DNA of 64,000 nt, from assembly GCA_013398295.1 (NCBI GenBank), contig VZSF01008910.1:1273-65272 (forward strand). The letters are read 5' to 3'. Origin of the DNA: Chionis minor. Its lineage: Eukaryota > Chordata > Aves > Charadriiformes > Chionididae. How positions within the stretch are numbered: position 1 is the stretch's first letter; each line of letters opens with the position of its first letter. Positions 13,001 through 20,171 of this stretch are shown in pieces. The position numbers and the translations under genes are program-made. Under the pieces are notes generated by a model. That model worked only from the letters and a program-made list of their open reading frames with translations. It made no database searches and was not told the origin of the DNA.

Positions 13001-14734
13001 TACGCTCTGGGGAGTAACACGGAATTGTCCATCTTCTAGCAGCTGGATTATCTTCACTTCAGGCTGAGAAAACGTTTTGAAAGCCTAGATTTTTTTTCCT
13101 CTTTGAGTGAAACCCCATTTTTGGGATGGGTCCCTGGCTTGGGTTTGCTCTTTGGAAGTCCAGCTGTTCCCCTGTCTGACACTTTTTTTCATGTCCTGTT
13201 AAGTGTGTGTCAGTTTTTCGTTACTGCTGTACTTCTAATTGTGAGTGTCGATGCATGGATTAGGTTTCTATGAGAGAATTCATTAAGATCCCAAAGCCAG
13301 GAGCGATGGCAAGTCAGCCTGGCCAGCACGTTACCTTTAACCTGTCCGGACTACAGATTAGAAAATGCTGCTCCTAAAATATCTTATTTCTGCAGTGGTG
13401 TTCGCCAACAGTTAATCTTTCCCATATTCTGTAAATTCTAGATTCTTTCCCATGTTCCTGTAAATAATGGGATGTGGGAACATATAAAACATACAGAGAA
13501 AAGGTACTTGGCTCATCCAGCAACATGTATGTTCTCCAACGTAAGATTTCAAAAAGCCCAGTGATTAAGTTCTGTTGAAAAATAGATGTACTTTAACAGT
13601 TAGGGTGTGTGTCAGTGTTGTCCCTCAGTCTTACTGCTTGGCCATGACTTAGCACCAAATCCTGCACAACTGTTCTCCCTCGGAAAACTCGGAAAGCAAC
13701 GGGGAACTGTGCAGAATTTGTAGATAGCCCTGTTGGGTTTTTTTTCTAACCAACTTAGAAACACAGTGTAAGTTCAAGTGAGCTGGAAATCTTCTTTTCT
13801 CTCTTAATTATTTTGCCTTTTTTTTTTTTTTAATAGGCAATTTTGGTCTGGTCTTTGATCACATTTTCAACTCCCACTTATGGCTCGGTGTTATATCCAA
13901 CCTGGGGAACTGCTGTTGGCTGGTGCATGATCATCTTCTGTGTCATCTGGATTCCCATCATTGCTATTGTAAAAATAGTTAAAGCCAAAGGAAACCTTTG
14001 CCAGGTAAGGCCGCGAAAAAGCTGCTGTAACCTCAAATCTTGCTTTCCTTGGCATTATCAGGAATGCCTGTGCTTTCTTCTCCAGCACACGTTCAGTGCT
14101 TTGAGGTGTGTGTTAGCTGGTTTTTTAGACCAAAACACACCTCTGGTAGTTGCATCAGAGACAAACTTACCTTACTCTCTTCTGATAAGAAGGTAGAGTC
14201 TAATTGTCTGGGAGTGCACCCACGCATTCAACGGTGACTTGCGTGGTTTCTACCACCATTCCAGCTGCTTTAAACCCTCTGAAGGGTTTCTGTCGCTTCC
14301 TATCGCCATATCACTTTCTCGCATATCCCCACATCCCATTCCTCGCAGAAACGAGCAAGTGCAAGATTCGACGCTTGCCAAGCTTTGCCAAAAAGTCCTG
14401 CTGGTCACAGCTTTGCCTGCTTGTTTGACTTTCGGTGTCCAGAATCCACTGAACCCAATGACATTCGGAATGATTTTTAAAAAAACTTTTGGTGCTTTGT
14501 TTGTTGTTTGTGAAGCTGTGGGGCATGCCTAGAGTTACAGCCTTACTGAACTTTAAAAATAGCCTCTTGTGTTTTGCTCTCCAGCGCATTGTAAGCTGCT
14601 GCAGGCCGGCTGCAAACTGGGGTCCCTACCTGGAATGTCACCGAGGAGAAAGATACAGCCACATCGTAGATCCCAAAAAGGAAAAGGAACACGAGATTCC
14701 TACTGTATCTGGCTTCGTATACACTCAACAATGA
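832..14734 (+). CDS. SLC6A14: SLC6A14, amino acid transporter ATB0,+ (exons 2-14; exon 1 outside window)
   Basis: The product is a Na+/Cl- dependent plasma-membrane symporter that takes up neutral and cationic amino acids (SLC6 / neurotransmitter:sodium symporter family). Thirteen exons join in frame: 832-1000, 2733-2864, 4430-4591, 5928-6063, 6747-6879, 8730-8870, 9926-10154, 10240-10365, 10460-10578, 12345-12444, 12676-12785, 13837-14004 and 14585-14734. They total 1875 nt, or 624 residues plus TGA, against about 642 in human. All introns have GT/AG ends. Visible hallmarks are the TM1 motif [10 protein letters not shown], the TM8 Na+ site LGLDSQF, a second extracellular loop with four N-glycosylation sequons between cysteines, and a C-terminal region with EIPTVSG. 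Residue-level similarity to mammalian SLC6A14, from memory, is high throughout and better than to SLC6A5/7/9. The short first coding exon (about 17 residues in human) is not found and is probably upstream of base 1. No frame break is seen. Confidence 0.96.
1001..2732 (+). other. SLC6A14: SLC6A14 intron 2
   Basis: No exon, RNA gene or interspersed repeat recognised. It ends with a TG/TTTG microsatellite (about 2694-2722) just before the acceptor. Confidence 0.6.
2733..2864 (+). CDS. SLC6A14: SLC6A14 exon 3: TM2 and first intracellular loop
   Basis: The acceptor is ttctcAG (2731-2732) after a T-rich tract, and the donor GTCAGT is at 2865. The exon opens with GAFLIPY and continues through TM2 to the conserved family motif [12 protein letters not shown], ending in RILPLFQ. 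Phase 1 is kept on both sides. Confidence 0.95.
2865..4429 (+). other. SLC6A14: SLC6A14 intron 3
   Basis: No exon recognised. An 18-base direct repeat (aaatcgctctgtgagggg / aaatcactctgtgaggga) lies at about 3156-3191. Confidence 0.6.
4430..4591 (+). CDS. SLC6A14: SLC6A14 exon 4: TM3 and start of extracellular loop 2
   Basis: The acceptor is ctttcctAG (4428-4429) and the donor GTACCG begins at 4592. It encodes [12 protein letters not shown], then the TM3 segment with [14 protein letters not shown], whose tyrosines line the substrate site in the family. The loop that follows carries cysteines (WSECFSW, EFCSK). Confidence 0.94.
4592..5927 (+). other. SLC6A14: SLC6A14 intron 4
   Basis: Apparently unique sequence with no recognisable feature beyond the splice sites. 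Confidence 0.6.
5928..6063 (+). CDS. SLC6A14: SLC6A14 exon 5: glycosylated extracellular loop 2
   Basis: The acceptor is ctttcAG (5926-5927) and the donor GTAAGT is at 6064. This is the most divergent part of the protein. It holds four N-X-S/T sequons (NAT, NYS, NLT, NGT) and two cysteines (DCNA, LTCM) that probably form or flank the conserved loop disulfide. It ends in EQYW, conserved with mammals. Confidence 0.92.
6219..6239. repeat. T homopolymer, 21 bases
   Basis: An uninterrupted T run inside SLC6A14 intron 5. Length is likely to be polymorphic or misread. Confidence 0.9.
6747..6879 (+). CDS. SLC6A14: SLC6A14 exon 6: end of loop 2 and TM4
   Basis: The acceptor is cttccAG (6745-6746) and the donor GTAAGT is at 6880. 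It encodes [19 protein letters not shown], then TM4 ([18 protein letters not shown]) and the conserved intracellular IKSSGK. It restores phase 0. Confidence 0.95.
6880..8729 (+). other. SLC6A14: SLC6A14 intron 6
   Basis: No exon recognised. It holds a C/T-rich stretch (about 7490-7720) and a 19-base T run at 8307-8325. Confidence 0.6.
8730..8870 (+). CDS. SLC6A14: SLC6A14 exon 7: TM5 and extracellular loop 3
   Basis: The acceptor is tttctgcAG (8728-8729) and the donor GTGAGA is at 8871. It is exactly 47 codons. It encodes [20 protein letters not shown] (TM5), the family motif GATLEGA, and a loop with an NIT sequon. Confidence 0.95.
8871..9925 (+). other. SLC6A14: SLC6A14 intron 7
   Basis: No exon or repeat recognised. 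The open frames across it on both strands have no family signature. Confidence 0.55.
9926..10154 (+). CDS. SLC6A14: SLC6A14 exon 8: TM6 and TM7
   Basis: The acceptor is gatAG (9924-9925) and the donor GTAGGC is at 10155. It encodes [19 protein letters not shown], the unwound TM6 region, then [16 protein letters not shown]7 follows ([20 protein letters not shown]). TM6 contributes to the substrate, Na+ and Cl- sites in SLC6 proteins. Confidence 0.95.
10240..10365 (+). CDS. SLC6A14: SLC6A14 exon 9: extracellular loop 4 and TM8
   Basis: The acceptor is gccttccAG (10238-10239) and the donor GTGAGT is at 10366. It encodes [17 protein letters not shown] (loop 4 gate) and TM8 with [10 protein letters not shown]. 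The Asp-Ser pair belongs to the conserved Na2 site. The intron before it is only 85 bp, the shortest in the gene. Confidence 0.95.
10460..10578 (+). CDS. SLC6A14: SLC6A14 exon 10: loop and TM9
   Basis: The acceptor is cctttgcAG (10458-10459) and the donor GTAAGA is at 10579. The preceding intron is 94 bp. It encodes [18 protein letters not shown] and TM9 ([19 protein letters not shown]). Confidence 0.95.
11103..11815 (-). mobile_element. CR1 LINE fragment in SLC6A14 intron 10
   Basis: The left edge reads agagtcatagaatggtttgg, the reverse complement of the CR1 3' end. The body carries reverse-strand CR1 phrases (cttgaacacctccagagatg, ttctcttctccaggctgaac) and ends near the CR1 text for CCTGGATTTGTGCTTGG. 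It is a 5'-truncated copy on the minus strand, antisense to the host gene. The boundaries are approximate. Confidence 0.88.
12345..12444 (+). CDS. SLC6A14: SLC6A14 exon 11: TM10
   Basis: The acceptor is ttctacAG (12343-12344) and the donor GTAAGT is at 12445. It encodes [19 protein letters not shown] and the rest of TM10 up to IVYIYG. The 1.77-kb intron before it contains a CR1 element. Confidence 0.95.
12676..12785 (+). CDS. SLC6A14: SLC6A14 exon 12: loop and TM11
   Basis: The acceptor is caacAG (12674-12675) and the donor GTGAGT is at 12786. It encodes [15 protein letters not shown], the tryptophan-rich [11 protein letters not shown], and TM11 (FFITPVLLM). The end of this exon, with its donor, has a decayed relative about 455 bp downstream in the next intron. 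Confidence 0.95.
12786..13836 (+). other. SLC6A14: SLC6A14 intron 12
   Basis: It contains the ghost copy of the end of exon 12 (13205-13246) and ends in a long T tract before the exon 13 acceptor. No other exon is seen. Confidence 0.6.
13205..13246 (+). pseudogene. Ghost exon: decayed partial copy of SLC6A14 exon 12 in intron 12
   Basis: Read from 13208, the frame gives [11 protein letters not shown] followed by a donor-like GTGAGT at 13241-13246. The end of exon 12 reads [11 protein letters not shown] followed by GTGAGT at 12786. Similarity continues about 20 bp into the intron (gtgagtgtcgatgcatggat against gtgagtgtagatgactggat). No copy of the 5' half of exon 12 and no convincing acceptor AG are visible at the expected distance, so it is probably not a usable exon. 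The ORF-preserving changes are suggestive but the match is short. Confidence 0.6.
13837..14004 (+). CDS. SLC6A14: SLC6A14 exon 13: end of TM11, last loop and TM12
   Basis: The acceptor is taatAG (13835-13836) after a long T tract, and the donor GTAAGG is at 14005. It is exactly 56 codons. It encodes [16 protein letters not shown], an extracellular turn with [12 protein letters not shown]12 ([16 protein letters not shown]) and the cytosolic [11 protein letters not shown]. Confidence 0.95.
14585..14734 (+). CDS. SLC6A14: SLC6A14 exon 14: cytosolic C-terminus and stop
   Basis: The acceptor is ctccAG (14583-14584). It encodes [17 protein letters not shown] and [19 protein letters not shown], then IPTVSG and a tail FVYTQQ, with TGA at 14732-14734. 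The part up to IPTVSG is conserved with mammals, from memory. The last residues differ from the human SRKPE-type end. Confidence 0.95.
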   Translation, partial: RIVSCCRPAANWGPYLECHRGERYSHIVDPKKEKEHEIPTVSGFVYTQQ

Positions 14735-14916
14735 GCTGGCCCTTTGGATGAGAAATTTTGAACGTGTGGCGCTTTTTTTTTTTGTTTGTTTTCTCTTAAC
14801 TGCTAGAAAGTGAAAATGCAAAAGAACAACAAAAAGCAAATCGACCCTCTGCCCTTCAAAACCCAGCCCCCAAATGAAAGCGGGCCGTATTCTTTCTTTT
14901 TTAGCATGGTACGCTT

Positions 14917-14956
14917 GGGGAGGATCTCAGCGTAAATTAGACGCTGAGATCTCCCC
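14917..14956 (+). promoter_or_regulatory. Near-perfect hairpin in the SLC6A14 3' UTR
   Basis: The left arm at 14917-14933 (GGGGAGGATCTCAGCGT) pairs with the right arm at 14941-14956 (ACGCTGAGATCTCCCC). The result is 16 base pairs with one bulged G and a 7-base loop (aaattag). It lies about 180 bases after the stop codon, so it would form in the mRNA. It is too short for a standard pre-miRNA. Confidence 0.55.
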
Positions 14957-15356
14957 AGAGATTTAGGCTGAGAGGAAACGCATTTGCGGGCTCCCCAGGC
15001 TGATGGACTGGGCACGCTGGACCTGCCCCATCCAGCCCGTATCCAGCTGGACTGCAGCTACGGGCGTGGAAGAGAATAAAGACACGTTCTGGTGCTCCCC
15101 AGCTACAGGGAATTTGAGCCAAAAGGTGCTGTGCTTGCATGCCTCGGTGTGCCACGGGCAGTGACCACCCTCTGCCACCCTTGGCCATCCGCGGTGGTGT
15201 GTGGCTGGCAGGGGTGAATGGGTGGGCACTGGTAGCTCAGGGAACAGCAATAATTTTGCTCGGTCTAAGCCTTGCTCGGTGCTGTGAGGCTGCTCAGGAT
15301 TTGATGTTGACCACAGCGTGTGTGTGTGTTGTCTGTCTACACTTTATCGAGTGTTT

Positions 15357-15377
15357 AAAAAAAAAAAAAAAAAAAAT
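15357..15377. repeat. A homopolymer, 21 bases, in the 3' UTR
   Basis: An uninterrupted A run on the transcribed strand. It could act as an internal oligo-dT priming site in cDNA data and mimic a transcript end. Confidence 0.9.
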
Positions 15378-16161
15378 TGCCATGACAGGAAATAATGTGG
15401 TGAAAAGCAGTCTTCTTCCTCTTTCTCATCATTCCCCGTGGGGCTCCTAAAGAGCCATCTTTTGTGTCGTGCCCCGTGCTCAGCGCTCATCTGTCTAGAG
15501 TTCAAAAATCCCCCGTTTCTACGTTCTCTCATCAGGCTCTGCAGGATGAAAGAGCAAGCCTTCATTTCTGGCGCGTCTGCTTCTCCTACGTCCGTCCAGG
15601 CTTTACCCATCAGTTTGTTCTCCGCACCTTCTACTCAGCCTTGGGGTTTCACCCCCAAGGGAGACCCCCAAGTGCTTTTTAAAGATTCCAGCGTTGTTAG
15701 GAGCGTTGTGGTAGAGCCAAAAGAAGCAGACCTGTACCCCAAGTGAACGTTAAGACTGCCTTGTTAGTGCTATTACTCCAAAATCTGCTGAAATCGGGAA
15801 AGTACTGAAAAGCTAGGAAGTTTGCAGCGCATTTGGGAACACTGACTTTTACTCCGAGCGAGGCAGGAGGGGCTGAGGTTGAGAGAACTTCACTCGGAGT
15901 GCAAATGAATTCCTGATAAAGGGGAAAAAAAAAGACCTATGGATTGAATGAATGCGTTTTGCGTGCTGAGGAAAGTCTCTCTTACAGTGACAGCGGTTCC
16001 TTGGGAACAACGCAGCAGGGTTTCGAGCTGTCCCTTCCTCTCAGGGCTTTGTCACCGTTTCTGGACATGAAGGAGTGTGGGTAGTGGCTTGCTGCCCGAG
16101 CCACGTACCTTGGTGTATGTTTTGTACTGGCATTGTTGTGACAAATGAACACTTTACAGCG

Positions 16162-16167
16162 AATAAA
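16162..16167 (+). promoter_or_regulatory. SLC6A14: Poly(A) signal AATAAA, SLC6A14
   Basis: A canonical hexamer about 1.43 kb after the stop codon, followed within 25 bases by a GT-rich tract (gattgtctgttttt). Confidence 0.65.
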
Positions 16168-16199
16168 GCATGATTGTCTGTTTTTAATGGTTTTGAAGC

Positions 16200-18290
16200 T
16201 GGAAAATGTGATTTTGGCCTTTTGGATGGAGCTGGAGGGAGGCGGCTGGTGGGAAGCGCCAGCTCTTCTATAATGCTGAGCCTTTGGGATAGACTGGGAA
16301 GACTTTTCTTCTAGAAGTTAGGATTTAGTTTTGGAGTGGACTCGGAAAGCAATTGAGTGGGAATTTGCAAAAACCGCTGTGGGATTAGACCCTATGATAG
16401 AAGCTGGTGGAGAGGACCCCTTTCCTGCGCTCCAGCTGCTCGAGGGTTGTGGTCCAGTCACAAACCAGCAGAAAGCGGTGCTGGCGCTGATGGTGTGGAG
16501 AGGTTGGGAGAGGGAGGCTGAGCTGCAAAGCCGTGGTGCTTGTCTCCCAGTGCTCCATCCATTGGAGCTGCCACAGTGCGTACCCGGGCAGGGACAGGCT
16601 CTGGGAAGGAGGGAGAAGTACTCCGGGAAGGAGGGAGAAGAGAGTGAGAGCACTCCAAGAGGTGGGGGGGAACCAGGCTGGCCAAACCAGCTCCAGCAAG
16701 AGTTTAGGACAGTTTTGACAAAAGAGATGCTGAAGGCTAATACCAGCTGCCCACTCCTGCGGGAAGTCCCTGCTGCTGCACAAGGGGCTCCATTGAGGCT
16801 GCTTCTGGCCTGGACTCATCTTATGGGCTTTGAGGAGCTGTTTTCACGATGTTGCACTATCAAAGCCTCCCAGAAGAGCAACGGAAGACAATTTATCAAG
16901 GGCTGGGGATCCAGTTTTGGTGCTTTCTCTTTTCTCCAAGGTAAGAAAACCCCCCAGTTCTGAAGGCAAGGTTTGATCTCACGGTCCCTCGCAGAGCTGG
17001 GATCCCTCTCTGCGTGCGTGTGTCTGACACCTTCCCGGTACATCCAGTTTCTGTCACTCTCTTTGGATGAGCTGACTTACTCCTTGTGTTGCTGACTGCT
17101 GGCGTGTGCTGAGGAGTCTCAAAGAGCTTTTGGAGTTGGCGTTCATGTTCCTCACCCATCCCAGCTCTGGCCCAGCAGCTAGACTTGCTCAGCAGCCCCT
17201 GAGATTCACCTGAAGAAGTGGTGTCCCTCAGCGCTGCTCCGGAGCCAGGCTGGACCCGGCGGACTTGGAGCTATTCCTCACCCATGCAGGCTGGTGCCCA
17301 ACATCCTGGTGTTTGCTGGGTTGAAAAATCAGCAGTGCCAACCCCTGCAGTGCTCCTGGAGACTGTGCTGTGCTGAGCAGGTGGTCAAAATGCCTGGGGT
17401 TTGGGGTTTCTTTGAGGGAGATAAAGAAAATGGTTCTGCTTTGGACCAAGCTAAACAGGAGTGAAAAGGAAACTCTTGGAAAGAGAAGACTGGAACTGGA
17501 AAAGAAGTATATCCACTTTGGATGGGCTCAAAACTCGAGTCTGTTTTCAATCAGGAAAGGAAACACAGATGCGTGTGGTTCCAAAAAGCCATATCTATAA
17601 CACGGAAACATTCAAAAAGAGGTATTTCAACTGGCATTTGTGTGTGCACGTGAAGCAATTAGCTAGGGGCTAAGCTTATGAAAGCAAATTTAAAACCCCA
17701 AAGTTATTTCTATTGCAGAGACCGTTCATAAACGTGAAGTCAAATTTAAAAAAGAAAAAAATATTTAGTTTTGTTTCCACCCCATCATCTGTTTGCAGCA
17801 GGACACCTTCCAGCTGGGCTGCGTGCCTGTACGGTAACTGGCAGAGTGTGCTCGTGCTTGCTGCCCCACTCCTGGTGCTCGGGGCTGCGAGGGGCCCGGC
17901 TCCGCCTGGGATGCGGATCCCTGCCTCTGGAAACTCGGCTGGAAAGCTGGGTTGTTTGGCCCTTGCTCCTGCCTGGCTGGCAGCTGTTGAGCAGCATCTG
18001 AGCTTTGAATGGGACTGGCCGCATCCGAAGGTCTTTTTAAATCCGGTTCCAGATGTGTGAAAGCGATATCTGGTGCTGGTGGTTGAACTCCTGCGTGGCT
18101 TCCAGCTGAGCCTTACTGCCCTCTTGGTGCTGCTCCGGCCTCCACAGGCACAGCTTGGCCAGGCAGACCAGTTGTCCCAGTAAGTGCATCTTTCCAGCAC
18201 CACACCGCAGTTTTGTGACATTTTGTCCCTCCAACTCCCACATACCCAGAGTTCAGCTGAGGTTTAACCTGTTCTCGTTCCCGTGCCTGT
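16200..18290. other. Intergenic stretch after SLC6A14
   Basis: No gene recognised. A 210-codon open frame (16331-16963, +) has overlapping open frames on the other strand and no family signature, so I treat it as chance. Confidence 0.5.
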
Positions 18291-18291
18291 G

Positions 18292-18462
18292 AATCAGAGA
18301 ATGGTTTGGGTCAGAAGGGACCTTTAAAGGTCATCCAGTCCAACCCCCTGCCACGAGCAGGGACATCTTCAACTAGACCAGGTTGCTCAGAGCTCCATCC
18401 AACTTCGCCTTGAATGTTCCTAGGGATGGGGCAACTACTACCTCTCTGGGCAGCCTCTCCGT
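18292..18462 (-). mobile_element. CR1 LINE 3' end fragment
   Basis: It starts with gaatcagagaatggtttggg and includes gtcatccagtccaacccc and cctctctgggcagcctct, all reverse-strand CR1 3' end text. It is a minus-strand copy of about 170 bp. It ends just before the start of the 1706-bp duplicated segment. Confidence 0.85.
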
Positions 18463-18464
18463 GG

Positions 18465-20170
18465 ATGATGTGGCCTTGCTGGAGTGTCCTTTTTCTGGTC
18501 TTTTTTTTTTTTATTATTATTATTATTTTCTCATAAGAAGTATCAGCATGCACCCAGAAGCACCATGTGTGTTTCCAAACGAAGGTTTTATTTTGTTTCA
18601 GCCTTAAATCTAATTTTCCGTCATTTTGTGAGTCTACAGACTCAGGGTTTTTGTAGTTGTTTGGCTCCTGATTTGTGGCCGGGGCTGTTTGATGCAGACA
18701 CCATGGCACCACATCTTGGAAGATCCTGGGTTCAGTGATTTTTTTGGTGATGTTTGCTTTTTAGTCCAAATGGTCTTTGTTTTGGAATATTAGTAAATAC
18801 AGACTACAAAATACCGAAGAAGGAAAACACTGAAGCTTGAGGAAATAATTTTTTAAATTTCAAGAGGTATTTTTTTAATCTGAGCTGCTTTCAAAGGCAG
18901 GTGAGGGGCAAGCTGACGTTTTGCCTTCTTGATTTGGAATGAGGAAATTGTTGCTACAACTGTCTGAAGGATGAGAAAAATCTTTTCCAAATCAGGTCTG
19001 TGATGCAAATAAGGCAAATGCTGGCTGAACCCTTTAAAGAGAAAAAAACATGTTACCCTAATGGTGTTAGTTATTTTTTTAAAAGTTAACATCTGGTCAT
19101 CCCTTAAGGGGGTTCTCGGAGCCAATATCTAATCTCAGGTTCCGGTGAGTCCCAGGGAAGCTCCAGATCCTCTGTGTAGATTTGCCTTTTGGGTAGACAA
19201 CATAGGGGAGGGGGAAAGAATGAACTGAAATCTATCGGCTGTAGGTAAATAGCACTTAGAATCATAGAATCACTTGGGTTGGAAGAGACCTTCAAGATCA
19301 TCAAGTCCAAGCATAAACCTATGCCAAAAACCACCCACTTGATGAAGGGAATGAGGAAAGAACACAGTGTAGAGAACTGATTGTTCCCATACGAGTATTT
19401 TTGGGTTTTGTAGATTAATTGTCTAAAAATATGGCGTAGCTGGGTATGTGAGCACATAGAGGGCAGAAGACCAGCTCCTGGCTCTGGTTCTCCTTGTCCC
19501 CTCTGTTGTTCTGGTGTGGAGGGGTGTCTCACTCTGCTCAGTGGTGCAGGGGGAGATGAAATATGTGTGATGTGGACTTCACGTGGGGAGAGACTTTCCT
19601 CCCCTGTGAGCTGGAGCTGGTTCATCGGCTCCTGCTGATCGCAGCTGCAGTCTCACCTTGAGTCTTTTGGCCAGATCCAGTTTCAGAGGTCCATGTTCCC
19701 ACAACCCCCCCAGCTCTGGTCCTGGTGCCTGTTCGGCAATACTGTTGAGCTTACTGCGAGGCAAGAAGTTACGGCCGCAGCCTAAAGTAGTTTGTTGTAA
19801 TGATTTGTTTAAAATACAAAGCAAAAAACAAACAGTGCCGGTAGTGTTTGTCACACGGTTACTTGGTATGTCCCCTAAAGTCCCGAGCCATAGAAATCAG
19901 ATGACTCAGAGACAGCAACCCCTGACCAGGCAGGGGAGGAGGTGATGTGGTACTCAGAAGCTATGGGTGAAAGGGAAGATGGAGCAACAGGTTAAGCTGG
20001 ATCTTCCACTCAAGGAAATGTGATGGGTAATGGCAGCCTTACCTGGACCCAGTGTACTCGATCAAAGTCAGATCAACTGATATCACAGTCGCAGCTGCTA
20101 AAAGCAGGTTTTCTTCCTCAATAAAACAATCTCAAGAAGGCTTGAGATAACTTGCTTGAACTGACTTATC
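18465..20170. repeat. Duplicated 1706-bp segment, copy 1 (likely assembly artefact)
   Basis: This block reappears with no difference that I can find at 20172-21877, offset by exactly 1707 bases, with a single N between the copies. It holds a T/TTA microsatellite (18501-18527) and a short CR1 fragment. A perfect tandem copy meeting at an N points to two overlapping contig ends that were not merged. Confidence 0.9.
19257..19335 (-). mobile_element. Short CR1 3' end fragment (copy 1)
   Basis: The text agaatcatagaatcacttgg and agaccttcaagatcatcaag is the reverse complement of a CR1 3' terminus. Only about 80 bp remain. The same fragment appears at 20964-21042 in the duplicated block. Confidence 0.85.
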
Positions 20171-20171
20171 N
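20171..20171. other. Single N, contig join
   Basis: The N separates two identical 1706-bp blocks. It marks a contig boundary with an unresolved overlap. Confidence 0.9.

Larger units (their letters stand above)
14735..16185 (+). other. SLC6A14: SLC6A14 3' UTR (approximate end)
   Basis: No coding signal follows the stop. A canonical AATAAA lies at 16162-16167 with a GT-rich stretch just after it, which fits cleavage near 16180-16195. An earlier AATAAA at 15075-15080 could give a shorter transcript. The UTR contains a strong hairpin (14917-14956) and a 21-base A run (15357-15377). The extent is inferred, with no transcript evidence. Confidence 0.6.

Noticed and set aside
14917..14956. Hairpin as a microRNA precursor
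   Set aside because: The stem is only 16 bp with a 7-base loop, too short for a standard pre-miRNA. Kept as a 3' UTR structure instead.
16331..16963. 210-codon open frame on the + strand after SLC6A14
   Set aside because: No recognisable domain, overlapping open frames on the other strand, no splice or promoter context. Probably chance in GC-rich DNA.
19104..19625. 173-codon minus-strand open frame, repeated at 20811-21332
   Set aside because: Perfect repetition comes from the assembly duplication, not selection. It includes CR1 text and shows no domain.
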